Origin: Nyssa sinensis
Taxonomy: Eukaryota > Streptophyta > Magnoliopsida > Cornales > Nyssaceae
Assembly (NCBI GenBank): GCA_008638375.1
Contig: CM018047.1
Location: forward strand, 48,888,679 to 48,952,678
Reading direction: 5' to 3'
Length of the DNA: 64,000 nt
The position numbers and the translations under genes were made by a program. Positions 24,004-37,250 of the stretch are shown here, piece after piece (position 1 is the stretch's first letter; every line of letters begins with the position of its first letter). The notes under the pieces were generated by a model that was not told the DNA's origin, made no database searches, and saw only the letters and a list, made by a program, of their open reading frames with translations.

Positions 24004-27000
24004 TTGATCGGTCAATGATTTATATATTTACATTATCTTTTGCAGGTTATATGGGAGAACAAGGAAGCTGAATCAAGTGGATTGCCACATCTGGTCTATA
24101 TATCCAGAGAGAAACACCCAAAGCATCCACATCACTTCAAAGCTGGTGCAATGAATGTTCTGGTAAGATTTTATTATTATTATTATTATTTTTTACAACA
24201 GAGAAATTTAATTAATTTATTTGTAATTCACATACACACAAAATTAGTTTAAATAGCCAACAGTTCATCTAATATTATTATTTTGACAATATATATTTAC
24301 TATGTTCAATGAACAGACGAGAGTCTCGGGAGTGATGACAAATGCTCCTTTCATGCTGAACATAGACTGTGACATGTTTGTCAACAATCCACAAATTGTT
24401 CTTCATGCAATGTGTCTGCTGCTTGGAGTCAAGAATGAAAGGGATAGCGCCTTTGTTCAGAGTCCCCAAAAATTCTATGATGGACTCAAGGATGATCCTT
24501 ATGGAAATCAATTCGTCGTCTTATATGAAGTGTGTCAAATTTTCACCATTAATCTACAGCAGCAAAATCTCTTCCTCTCTCACACAAATTTATTATTTTA
24601 CTCGTAGGAATAATCGCAATGTGATATTTGATAATTACAAGAATATCTCTTATAACTTTTACAAAAATAAGAAAATCATTCTAATATAAAATGATATTTT
24701 TGTCATATTAAAAAATTTAATTGAATCCCTAAGACAATTAAAAACAAATTTTGTACAAAAAAGGAATCAGTATATTGTTATTATAACATATGAAAAGTTA
24801 GTATAATTTCAAAAATACATAAGAAATCTTTATAATTATCAAGTAGCCCAGTTCTTTCTTTCTTTTTTTAAAGTTGGGTTGCTTGAGAAAATAACACTAA
24901 TACAAAAACTAATAATTTGATTGACAAACAAACCTTGTTTTATGTCTAAATCAGTATCTGTTGCATGGAATAGTGGGGATTCAAGGACCCTTATATGGAG
25001 GAACTGGATGTTTCCATAGACGAAAAGTCATTTATGGTCTTTCACCAGATGACAAAGATATTATTGGCACGTCAATCAACTTTTGAATTTGCTTTAGTTT
25101 CTCCAACTATTTTCTTCTTCATCTGCATATCCAAGTCTGACTTTAAATTTCTATGAAGGGATGAAGGATATACTGAAATGACCTAAATCAACTAAATTTT
25201 TTTTTACATTGTCTAGGAAAATTGGGTGATGAGGATTATTTACAGAAGCAATATGGAAATTCAAAGGTTTTCACCAAATCAGCTGCTCAGACTTTATCTG
25301 GGTTGGATGGAAAGACGGCAAGTCCACATCTTTGGAGTTCTGTTGAGGCAGCCAACATTGTTGCAGATTGTGGCTATGAATATGGTACCAGTTGGGGTAT
25401 AAAGGTGAGAAGCAATTCATCTCTCTTTCTCCTCCACAATGCACTGCATGAACATAAAGTAATAAGCAATGCTATAAAAATACCAAAATTGATTTTTAAA
25501 AAAATCTGGAAATAAAAAAGTTGTAAATAATCCCTGTACATTCTAAGTCAACAATTAGCATTCCATTAATTCAGAGATTATTATTACTACACCATTATGG
25601 GCTTTTACTGAAAATCTTTTATTAGAATTTTGAAAAGTATTCACTCTGAAAATTAAAATTTTACATCATTTCATTGATAAATTAAGAGTTTTTAGGCTGC
25701 ATTGTAAATGATCAACTCAAACAGTAAGTTACAGTAAAGTAAAATTAATGAGTTTTAAATTATAAAAAAACTCTGACAAATATCTAAATTATTTTTTTTG
25801 TATTTTTGTAGAATCATCCTTTAATTCTATTTTCATCTCTCTTAAATAGTATTTCTGAATCTGTCACTACGTGCTATCCAAGGGAAAAATCAGGAATAAA
25901 ATTAGAGGGGGCTAGAAAAAAATTTTATTAGAAATTTTGGATTGAGTCAAAATTTTCAAGTGAAAAGAAGAGAAATGAGAAGTAAAGATTGGTTTGGGCC
26001 AAAATTTTTAAGAGTGTGTTAAATTTTGGATGAGAAATGAAAAAAATAATAATGAATAAAAATTAAGTTGGGCCAGAATTTTAGAATGGATTAATTTAAA
26101 AAAAATAAAAATTTTACATATATAAAAAATATTTCTTAAAATATGGGATACTATCATAAAAGAAAACATAACAAGGGATGAGGTTGTTATGTTTCAGGTT
26201 GGTTGGATACATGGATCTACAGTAGAAGACCTCCTCACTGGGCTTACTATCCATAAGAGGGGTTGGAGATCAGCATATTGTTCACTGGACCCACCGGAGT
26301 TCCTAGGGTGTGCACCTACTAGTGGGCCAGCAACCATGACCCAACAGAAGAGATGGGCTACTGGGCTACTAGAAATCCTGGTCAGCTCAAGGAGCCCAAT
26401 CTTTGCCACCCTCTATGAGAAGCTCGAGTTCCGGCAATGCCTAGCCTACATGTGGATTCTGGTGTGGGCCCTACGTTCGATTCCCGAGCTATGTTATGCT
26501 GCCCTGCCGGCTTATTGTATCATCACCAACTCGCATTTCTTGCCCAAGGTAAGGACAAATCTCAATCACCATATTTCACCATCATATGGACCATTAACTA
26601 AAGGTCGTTTGCTTTGTTGTCGTTACATTAATGTGGGCCCATGAAATATACAGTTCATCAAGTGGTCCGTCACTCCATGCATGTATAGTCCCTTTTCGAT
26701 TTTGTCCCATGTTATGATACAGCTGGTTTGGTCGATTGAGTCGGGTAATTGAAAAGTAGAGGTCACATTATCGTCGCAAAAATAAAAATAAAATAAAATA
26801 AAATTTTATATAGTAAATATGGAAGAAAAAAACTTCACGGGACCCTTTAATCAATGCAACCACCGTTTAAATTTGAATATTATATAAGATTCATGCAAAT
26901 TTTATATCAATATTCAAATCTAAATAGTAGTTGTATGACATAGTTTTATTAACCAAAAAAAAATTATTTTTTTGATTTTTTGATTTTTATATAATAATAG

Positions 27001-29121
27001 AAGAAAAAATCAAACTCATGTGAATTGTATGAAAAATGAATACTTATATTATCGGAATAAGATCTTAATTTTTAAAATTTTAATTTTTTTCTAAAATGAT
27101 GAAATACAAGAAAAGGACAGTTAAAAAAGGGAATCTTAAAAAAAAAATTGTCCATTTGGTCAAGCAGAATGAAAAGAAATGGAGTGCTACTGCACTAATT
27201 TATTATATTTCAATAATATTATTAATAGACATTAAATCTAAATTGCCCTACCTTGTAATCTACTCTCTTTTAACGGTGGACCTATCATTCATGGAACTCT
27301 CCTAATAATGACAGTGATCACATCTTATTTATTTGTCCTACCTGAATTCTACTCTCACTTGAGTGAGAATCACTATTCATCAGACACTATTCATCAGACT
27401 CACTCTGTAATCCTACCATGTGAGAGAGTAAATAAACTTGAGATCTCTAGCATTACTTGGAATACACTACTAGACCCAATTCCTTGTAAGAAGATAAGCT
27501 ATAAGGTGGGACATCTATATTTATTTGTTTTATTTTATAATACAACTTTCATCTTTTCCATCTACTTCTTCGAGGCATTAACAAATTGGTGGGTCTTGAG
27601 AAATTTTTATCCTTCCTCCTTTATATTTTCTTCCATTTTCCTTTCTTTTTGCCTGCCTTAAAGACTCCTTCCATGTTCTCTCTTTCCATTTGTCCTTTCC
27701 TTCTTCTCAATCTTTCCTCTATGAAATAAAGCTTAAAGATATAGGTATTTTCTGAACTTTTGGTAATTATCAAATGACTGGTAATGACCCATATTCTTAT
27801 TATAAAAAAAATAGTTGAGACAAATTTAGCAATAACAAGAATAATGCAAGTATAATCAAATGACTAATGGCCTAAATTTATTGTCACAAAGGATTAGGAC
27901 ACATTCGATATCAATCAATGAGTCTCACATTGGATGCCATTTGATGGGTCCCAATGAATGAATAATTTTGAATTATGTCAACTTGCTTGATGAGTCAATA
28001 ACTAGATTTTATTAAAAAAAAAAAAACACTCCATAAATAATTTCTAAGCAATAATTTGTTTGAATGCACATCTATCAGCTCATTTGCGTGCTCTGTCCAA
28101 AACTTCTTCAAATGTTTTTCACTAGTATATCAAAATGACTAAAATCATCAACTTGATGCTTTTTTTTTACATGCATTGGGAGAGTCATACCCCCTTTTTG
28201 TACATTTATTTCAACAACCTACTTTTCTTGGAATCTTGGTAGAGTAAATGGAGTTTTTTACTTCAATTTTTTCGTACTTGTTCCCTCTCAAATTTATTTT
28301 TCAAATTCATATCATAATAGAAAAATATGCATATAAGCATATTTTCAAGAGATGCATTTTATTAAAAATAAAAGACTTTAAATTTGGAACGACTTTATGT
28401 TCTACAATGCTCTTCAACAAAGAAAGACACCTAAGATCAATTACACTATTGGTTTGTGAAATAAGTTCAAAGAAACATTCTCATCACTTGTCTATAGTAG
28501 ATGAGCCTGTAGATCCCATTTGTTTAAAATTCTATTGATAATATAAAATTTGTCAATGCATGCAGGTCCAAGAACCAGCCATATTGATACATGTTGCCCT
28601 TTTTGTCATCTACGTACAATCTATACACCCTATCAGAATACCTTCAGACCGGCCTATCAATCCGTGCATGGTGGAACAATCAGAGAATGTCGAGGGTAAC
28701 CAACATGACTGCATGGTTATTTGGAATGTTAAGTGCTATACTCAAGCTCCTAGGATTATCAGAGGCAATATTTGAAGTTACAAAAAAAGACCAAACAACT
28801 ACCTCCGATAACAACAATGCTAATGCTGGAACATTCACATTTGACGAGTCCCCATTTTTCGTGCCTGGCACCACTATTCTACTAGTGAACCTTACGGCAT
28901 TAGCCATTGGCTTGTTAGGGTTTCGGCCAACGAGTCGCGGTGGAGATGGGTCAGGGATAGGGGAGTTCCTATGTAGTGTGTGTGTGGTGCTATGCTTTTG
29001 GGCATTTCTAAAAGGGTTGTTTGGGAAAGGGAAATTTGGGATTCCTTCATCCACCATATGTAAGTCAGGGGCTTTGGCATTGTTGTTTGTGCACTTCTGT
29101 AAATGGACCTCAAGGAGCTAA
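22213..29121 (+). CDS. Cellulose synthase-like B/H glycosyltransferase, frameshifted in last exon
   Basis: Nine exons: 22213-22472, 22578-22902, 23387-23512, 24046-24162, 24317-24529, 24955-25066, 25217-25404, 26198-26548 and 28566-29121. All junctions keep phase; all introns are GT-AG except intron 6, whose donor is GC at 25067. The protein is a GT2 Golgi/ER membrane enzyme that makes beta-glycan backbones. Two N-terminal membrane segments (residues 25-75), SDDG at 133-136, DCD at 293-295, QQKRW at 496-500 and a C-terminal multi-span region mark the cellulose synthase superfamily. The opening [13 protein letters not shown] points to CSLB/H; the product is not known from sequence. The TED motif reads VED at 456-458. 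In exon 9, frame is lost at 28614-28617: the family sequence resumes as NLYTLSEYL one base out of phase. Uncorrected translation stops at 28773 (about 633 residues); corrected length is near 750, the family norm. It is either a young pseudogene or a sequence error. Confidence 0.88.
22481..22516. repeat. (CA)n(TA)n microsatellite in CSL intron 1
   Basis: Compound dinucleotide run right after the first 5-prime splice site; it generates spurious open frames. Confidence 0.95.
23241..23280. repeat. (CT)n(AT)n microsatellite in CSL intron 2
   Basis: Compound dinucleotide run. Confidence 0.9.
23955..24004. repeat. (GC)n(CA)n(TA)n microsatellite in CSL intron 3
   Basis: Three-part alternating purine-pyrimidine run, 40 bases before the exon 4 acceptor. 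Confidence 0.95.
26549..28565 (+). other. CSL intron 8 (2.0 kb)
   Basis: GT at 26549 and AG at 28564-28565, phase 0. This is by far the longest intron of the gene. It is AT-rich; no transposon ends or second gene could be recognised, and the open frames at 27096-28538 look like chance. Confidence 0.8.
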
Positions 29122-31227
29122 GACCTACGCTTTTGCAAATGGACCTCCAAGAGTGATACTTTGGCCAAGAAACAAGAGGAATGTCATTTGGTAAATGAAC
29201 TTCAAAGAGTGGGAACCATAGAGACTCATCAAACCTTATAACGAAGAAATGAGCCCTCTATCCTTCCTTCTACCAGGATCTTGTAAAACTATTCAACCTC
29301 TTAAAGATTGTACTTCTCTTTCCTCAACATTCCTTGGGTTCATTTTCATCTTGCCTCTTTTATTTGCTACACTTATCAAAACGGATAGATACATACATAT
29401 ATATATATATATGTATGTATATATATATATGTGTATGTGTGTGTGTGAATTTGATGGTTTGTTATATATAATTTACTCAACCCATTATTTCATTACCCTT
29501 TATAAAATAAGTTGATTACTCATTCATATGTGTATTATTTCAAGTCTTTTACAATATAACATTGAACCAAGACAAATTAGCATTTGTAGGGGACAAATGT
29601 CATTGCTTTTGGTGGATAACCTAGTAAAGAAACTTCTCTAAAAATATTTATATTGATATATAGTTTGATAAAATATTATTGTGAATGGGGTGAAATTTTT
29701 TAAATCAAACATTATTGTTCAACAAATCAGAGTAGCACGAAATAATTGGCCATATATTGATTAGCAAAGATGATTATTTAACACAAACTCACTAATTAAT
29801 CAATTTGAGTAATATTGTCCATACGGTAAACTTATCAAGTGATTAGAGTTGTCCGTTAATTTGGTGAGATGTTCTCTTGCTATTATTTTAGTAATACTTT
29901 CAATTTTCACTAAAAATTACTTATAGCATTATACTACACCTAACAGTTTTTTTATAAGAACTTTCTCACTCTCAAATATAAGACAATGGGTCTACTAGAA
30001 CAATGCATAAGAATCACTTGTTTTGTGTCCATACATTATAGATAATATTTTCCTTACTAAAAGACTTAAAGTTAAAAAATGTTAAAATTTTCTCATTACA
30101 TTTTCTAACTCCTAAAAATAAGGTAATGAGACCTAGATACATGAATTGTAGTAGGTCTCACCATCTTGTCTCTAGGAATAAAAAAAATTGGTTATATATA
30201 ATAGTACTTTAAAAAGGGTAATGTTGAATATAATAGATTTTATCATTCTATTTTTTCACTTCTAAAATAAAGGTTTTAGACCAATTATAATAAATATATA
30301 TATATATATATATAGCTCCCATCATCTTTTTATTTAAAAAAAATTAAGAAAAATCTTTATGTTACCATTTTTCCAAAAAAAAAAAAATTAAAATAAGGAA
30401 AGAAACTTAACAAAACTTGCACATAACTTCCTCTTCTCTCCATCAAAACTTCGGAAAATAAATTTCTCCATGTAACCTCAAGGTATAGTCCTCGAAAAAA
30501 ATGAAAGGATGTGATAACATAGTCTTTGATTACGATTGCCATTCACCTAAAGATCATAATCCTTATGTTCTCTCAACTATTTCCTTCTACGTACTTATGT
30601 AAGTAGGCAAATAAATTTATATACATACATACAGTTGACACTGTTATAATTAATATTTAATAAATTAAATATTTAATAAATTAATAATTCATAAATTCTT
30701 AAGGAACCAATTTGTTTCTATAGTAGGTAATTAATAATTATATTATCTAATAATTAATAGTATTTTTTTAAGAATTTTTTATAATATTAATTATTATAGA
30801 GATAACATAGTTATATATATATATATATATATCTTTATGATATGTCTTGTTAAATTTTATTTATTTATTTAACATAATTGAAGTTAAAAGTATTACAAGT
30901 CAAAAATATTTCATTAAATATCATTAAAAAGAGTTGGCTCCATTAAACATCATCGTTTTCTTTTGCATTGTGCTCAATCTATCTTTTTTTTCTATCAACG
31001 TGCAACAGAGAAATTTTTGTGGCTAAAGTCACTTTTGGACTTAGCAATTGGTAATTAATTCTCTTTCAGTGCAATATATTTTTCCTTGAACAACAAGAAC
31101 ACAGTAGCAGGTGCACATGAAACCTCTACTCTATACGAAGTCTAATTGTCAACATATTCTCTATCTCACAGATATGATTCTTCACATTCCTTTTTGGATG
31201 CACATGACATGAAACATAAAAGTAAGG
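29122..31227. other. Intergenic DNA between CSL and the CACTA element
   Basis: This is the CSL 3-prime flank, then AT-rich spacer with microsatellites at about 29395-29447, 30294-30314 and 30811-30831. I see no gene or clear transposon boundary. Confidence 0.5.
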
Positions 31228-31230
31228 GGT

Positions 31231-31790
31231 CAATACAAGAAAATAGGCCTTTCATGACATTTTACATTCGCTACTAAAGGGCTTAAAAACCGCCACTAAT
31301 TACATTTGTGGCATTTTTTGTGGCGTTTTATCTTTTTGACGCCAATGCCTCCGTTGTAATTTTGTTGCGGCACTTTAAGAACTGCCACAAAATATGTGTG
31401 GCGTTTTTAGTGGCGAATTGATTTGTCGATAAAACAAAAAGTGTCATTTGACGAAAATGGGTCTAAATGACGCATTTAGTAGCGTTTGTTTAGTTGTCAT
31501 TAATTTGATGACACTTTCACCACCGCCGCTAATAGACAACATTTGTGGCCATTATATAAACGCCGCCAAAGCCTTTTCTTTGTGACATTTAACAAACGCT
31601 ACAATTCTGAAAGTTTTTGTAACCATTTTACAACCGCCGCAGAAACATTTGTGGCATTTATCATTTCTAACAATTATTTTACCGCCGCTAAAAGCATTTA
31701 ATTTTGTGACAATTCTTTAAACGCCGCAAACAATTTTGTGGCGTTTATCTTTTGTCGTAATTTTTTATATGGAAAAAAAATCTGCCACTA
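31231..31790. repeat. CACTA left subterminal repeat zone
   Basis: At least ten copies of GCCGC(T/A/C)A(A) or TTGTGGC(G/A)TTT-like motifs, in both orientations. Confidence 0.7.
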
Positions 31791-32211
31791 ATATACTCCT
31801 AATCAATTATCACTTTTTAAAATGATTTTAACATATTCCTGCAAAATTTTAAACACATTCACTAATTAAGTGTACTAAACACTCAATACATCAATCCACA
31901 CATAAGATGTCTTATACGAAAACTCATCCATTCATATGACACCAAATTAAAATCTCACTTGACATCACCAACTCAAATCCAAATTAATATCCATACAAAT
32001 AAAATCCAAGATAAATAATCTCTCAATATCCAAGTAAGCTAGTCATCAAATAAGTAACAAATACAATAGTCATCAACAACCAAATAACCAGGAAAAAAAA
32101 TTCCTAAGGAAAAGTCTCAAACAAGTAAAAAATATGCTAATTAGAATGAACTCCAACTCCAAGCAGCATTAACAACGACAACCCACCATAAAAAACAACA
32201 ATCCAATGAGA
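31791..32211. other. CACTA interior left of the copia insertion
   Basis: About 420 bp with no recognisable coding sequence. It is continuous with 52604 onward once the copia element is removed. Confidence 0.55.
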
Positions 32212-32216
32212 AGCCC

Positions 32217-32638
32217 TGTAAAATAAATTTAATTTACAGAAATAAGAATCTTCAACTATCATGAAAATTACATGATCATTTTTTATGCGGAAAAAAATAA
32301 ATGAATAAATAACATACCAACATATGCCATAAGGAAATCATCTTCTTGAAGAATGTCTGTAAAAATTATTTCTCTCGCTTAACCCCTTTTCTTTTCTACG
32401 CCAGAATCTTATAGGAAAATCTAGTTAAAATTATATGGGTAGAGAGAGGATAATTCCTACTTAAAATCAAACTTTTATCCTACTCCCCATAAAAGTAGGT
32501 AAATAGGAAAACCATTTCCCCTATTATCTCTAACTAATTAAGTAACCGTGCGTATCTCTTCCAAAGTCAATAACCACCTAATTTCATTAAGTCCAAATAA
32601 TGTCCATATTATCCTTTCATGTGGGATATATTCTAACA
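32217..32638 (-). repeat. 3-prime LTR of copia copy 2
   Basis: 422 bp, TG...CA, partner of 52176-52598. Confidence 0.92.
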
Positions 32639-33039
32639 TTTTTCCACTTGGCCCATATGAACGACACTTATTTGGATTGACAAGGTAAACATAATATGCG
32701 CATAACTTTAGCTTATTCGCATTTTAGTGAGATTACAATAATATTATAATTAAATAACTTACCAACATGAGTCATGGCGGTAAATATCAATAAAGTGACA
32801 TCTTCCCTTCCATGCACTACAATGCTAGCAAATCACTTAATTATAATCCATAATAGAAAGTAACTGTAATGTCCTCATAATGTCTTTATCAAAGACGATT
32901 CCTGTTATCAATAATCCATCTCCATAATTACGTAATTGATGGTAAGCAGGAAAAAATGTCAGAAACACAATTAGCAATATATCTATAGATGTTATAGAAC
33001 AAAAACATAAAGATCCACAAACATACCTCAGGGATTACA

Positions 33040-35880
33040 ACAAAGACCCATGCAATCAACATGTTCCTTAAATGTCTTTGGTGCTAACCCTTTAGTCAAA
33101 GGATCTGCAATCATGAGCTCAGTCTTAATATGTTCTATAAACACTATTTGTTTCTGAACTTCCTCCTTAACGGCCAAATATTTGAGCCCCATATGCTTAG
33201 CGCCATTAGAATATTTGTCGTTCTTAGAGAAAAAAGACTGCTACGGAACTATCACAATACATTCTCAGCGGCTTGGCAATGCTGTCGACAATTCTAAGTC
33301 CTGAGATAAAATTTCACAACCATAAAGCATGAATTGTGACCTCGAAGCATGCCACAAATTTAGCTTTCATAGTAGATGCTGCTATGATAGTCTATTTGGC
33401 GTTTTTCCATGATATTGCTCATCCAGCTAATAGAAACAAATAACCAAAAGTTGACTTCCGACTATCAACACAACCAGCAAAATCTGAGTCGGAGTAGCCA
33501 ACCACCTCCAACTGATCAGACCTTCGTTACGTGAGCATATAGTGTCTTGTTCCCTTTAGGTATCTTAAAACATTCTTTGCAGCTTTCCAATGCTCTATTC
33601 CGAGATTACTTTGGTATCTCCCGAGCATTCCAACTACAAAACTAATATCCGATCTTGTACAAATTTGAGCATACATCAAGCTTCCAACAACAAATGCATA
33701 ATGAATAGTTTCCATTCTTTTCTTTTCTAATGCATTTTGTGGACAATCCTTTTCACTGAACTTGTCCCCTTTAGCCGCACATTCAGTCATATGAAATCTT
33801 TCAAGAACTTTATTGATATATCCCTTTTGAGACAACCCTAACAATCCACGTGATCTATCACGAAATATTTCAATTCCTATCACATAAGTTGCCCTACCTA
33901 TATCTTTCATTTCAAAGTTCCTAGAAAGAAATCTCTTGGTTTCATTCAGTAAACCAAGATCATTACTAGCAAGCAATATATCATCAACATACAGAACCAA
34001 GAAAATAAACTTGCTCCCACTGACCTTTAGATAAATACACTAATCAACGGTATTTTCCTTAAAACCAAAGGACGTGATGGTATCATTAAACTTAAGATAC
34101 CATTGTCTAAAGCTTGTTTAAGTCTATAAATTGACTTCTTTAATTTGCATACCATATGCTCATTTCCTTTAATCAAGAAGCCTTCAGGTTGATCCATATA
34201 AACCTCTTCATCTAAATTCCCATTCAGAAAAGCAGTTTTCACATCCATTTGGTGTAACACCAAATTGAAATGAGCCACCAGAGCCATTATGATCCTAAAA
34301 GAGTCCTTCTTCGATACAGGAGAGAACATCTCTTTGTAATCAACACCTCCCTTTTGAGTGAAACCTTTTGTAACAAATCTAACTTTATGTCGTTCAATAT
34401 TGCCATTGTAGTCACGTTTAGTCTTAAAAACCCACTTACACCCGACTGTCTTAAAACCTTCAGGCAAATCAATGATGTCCCAAACTTCATTTTGTTCCAT
34501 TGATTTCAACTCATCATTTATAGCATTGATCCACTTTTTAGAATCACTACTTTCAATGGCTTGTAAAAATGAAACCGGATCTTTTCTTGTCCCTAAATCA
34601 TAATCAGATTCTTGCAGATATACCAAATAATCATCTGGAATAGCTGATCTTCTTTCTCTTTGAGATTTCCTTAATGCTATTCCTTGTGATTGTTCTGCAA
34701 CTAGTTCATTGGTGACATTCTCATTATGGAGTGACTGATCACTAAATGGTTGTTCAATGTTATCATACTGTTCGACAATTGGAGAAACAACAATTTTCGT
34801 TGAAATTACGGGTATCGGGATAGGCACCCGAACTTCTTTGATGACCACATTACGTGATACATCACTCCCACTAATTTCACCATTCTCAAGGAATCTGGCA
34901 TTTTTGGTTTCAACAATTCTCTTATTATGGTTAGGGCAGTAAAACCTATACCCTCTGTACAAATACCATGCTCTTCTAAGAATTTAGCAAACGGTCCTAC
35001 AAATTGTCTTATTCCATCATACCTTCCGTAATACTCACCACCTCTATCTGATCGAATGATTTTTACCTTTCTATCTAATTGTCGCTCAACTTCAGCAATA
35101 TATGCCTTTAAAGCATTTATTGCTTGAGACTTTTCATGCAACAAATAGACATAACCGTAACGTGAAAAAATCATCGATGAAAGTGATAAAGTACTTTTCT
35201 CCACCAAAAGATAGTGAGTCGAAAGGTCCATAAATATCAGTATGGACAATGTCAAAAAGGTTTCCACTTCTTGTGGCGCTTTCCTTTGTATGTTTGGTTT
35301 GCTTTCCTTTAATGCAGTCCACACATGCATCGAAATCAGTAAAATCAAGATTTGAAAGAATCCCCATCTTTTACCGATCTCTCCATTCTTTCTCTGGATA
35401 TATGACCCAGTCTTTTATGCCACAAGAAAGAAGAATTCTCATTAACTCTGCTACTTTTAGTTCCAACATCATGATGCAGGATGAGGAGTGTTTTAGCAAA
35501 ATTTTTGTTAAGATTAAATTTATATAACCCCTCAGATAAAACACCAGAACCAACAAATGAGTCATTTCTCAATAAACGAAAACCCTTATGTTCAAAATGT
35601 AAAGAATAGCCATCATAATCAAGTCTTGACATGGAAATTAAATTTCTAGAAATAGTAGGAACATAAAAAGTATCAAATAGGTCCAAACAGTGGCCTGACT
35701 CTAAAAACAAACGTAAAGTTCCAACACCTAAAACTGGTACTTGAGTTCTATCTCCCAAGACTATAAAATGCTTATTTTTCTTTATGTTCTGGATCGAAAG
35801 GTATCCCTGCATCGAATTTGAAACATGAATAGTAGAACCAGAGTCAATCCACCATATATTAGAAGGTACTTGTGTCATAT
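33040..35880 (-). pseudogene. copia copy 2 pol remnant
   Basis: Read from high to low: protease at 35878 (WWIDSGSTIHVSN), pre-integrase zinc finger SFLWHKRLGHISRERM, then integrase with first Asp in VHTDIYGPF and second in IIRSDRGGEYYG. At about 34957 a deletion relative to copy 1 removes roughly 340 bp, including the PQQNGVVERRNRTL block with the catalytic Glu, and joins integrase to SGSDVSRNVVI. RT follows at 34560-33527 (DVKTAFLNGNLDEEVYMDQP, YVDDILLASND). A stop at about 33530 precedes a frameshifted RNase H (33525-33040). Confidence 0.88.
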
Positions 35881-35972
35881 TTCATTCAAAACATACATAT
35901 GCTAATAGCTTACATTTCTTCTCGAACCAAGCTTTACGTTTCGGGAAATTTTTCTTTACATGCCCATAGCTA

Positions 35973-36740
35973 TTACAGAAATTGCATTTTGGTCCATTTT
36001 GGTCCATTTTGTTTCTTCTTGTGAGCCCCATTGACATGAGAGGGCCCCGCAACCTTCAATGGATCTTTCTTAGAACTCTTCTTGTGTGTCTTTCCTTTGC
36101 TTCCAACTCCATGACTCATAACATTAACTAAATGTTGTCCTTGCTGCTTAAGTCTTGCTTCTTCTTGAATTAACATACTCGCCAATTCATTCACATTCCA
36201 CTTTTCCTTAATAATGTTATAGTGAATCTGAAATGGCCCATACTGAGTAGGTAAGGAATTCAGAATGAACTGAACAAGGAAACTTTCATCAACATTCATA
36301 ACCAGAGATTTGAGTCTGGCAGCTAGATTGGTCATTTCAAGGACATGCTCATTGATTCCACAGCTACCATCAAATTTCATGGTGGTAAGTTCAGCCATTA
36401 ATCTCCCACCAAGGGACTTGTCCGCTAAACGAAACCGATCTTCCACAGCCTTGAAATACCCCTTTGCATTTTCAATTTGAGGAAGTGATGACTTGATATT
36501 GTTCGCAATACACATTCGCATAAACATGATGCTTAATCTGTTCGATCTTTCCCATGACTTAAACAAAGCTTGCTGCTCCGAACCGCTTGTTTCAGTAATA
36601 GCAGTCGATTTGTCAATTTGCAGTGTTAAGTCAAGATCCAGAACACCAAGGTGAAACTGGATCTGTTCCTTCCAGTCAGAAAAATTAACTTCATTAAAGA
36701 TCGAAACAACTAGTGAATGAAGCGAAACAGGAACTGACAC
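35973..36740 (-). pseudogene. copia copy 2 gag
   Basis: One open frame holds the UBN2-type gag: FSDWKEQIQFHLGVLDLDL, LFKSWERSNRLSIMFMR, NAKGYFKAVEDRF, FLVQFILNSLPTQYGPF and a lysine-rich tail. The frame is open further upstream, but no convincing ATG exists there, so the true start is lost or uncertain. The CCHC knuckle before the protease (about 35890-35980) is damaged. Confidence 0.85.
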
Positions 36741-37217
36741 TATAATAAATAAAATAAAATAAAATAAAAATATCACAACATTAATGCTTTGAAAAAATCA
36801 ATTCCATTAGCAATATTGCGTTCAATCTTTGATTAACTAATGCAATAAACTAATTGTAATATCCCGACTCAGGATACGACACGTATATCGAGATAAGTCG
36901 ACTGAATGGTGTAACCTGAGCTGCTTAAGCTCTGTAACATGGTATTTTATGAAACAATATGATTTTTGGAATATCGATAGGTTATTTAAAATAGCGAGTG
37001 CCGGGCAACGCCCGAGCACAATATGACACTGCAACGTAATGCATGCACGCACGTATTTTCATGCAAGATCATATTTTACGAACATGTAGTGTACCTAAAA
37101 TCAGTATATGCATATGTTGTTAGAAATAGAATTATATGTATGTATATGAATATAATCACATGTATAAAACGTGTATTTTACATGTATGCATGAATGTGGG
37201 ATAGTATAAAATACATG

Positions 37218-37250
<33 letters not shown>

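Noticed and set aside
27096..28538. Extra exons within CSL intron 8
   Set aside because: Exons 8 and 9 join in phase with continuous family sequence; the open frames between them are AT-rich and unrelated.
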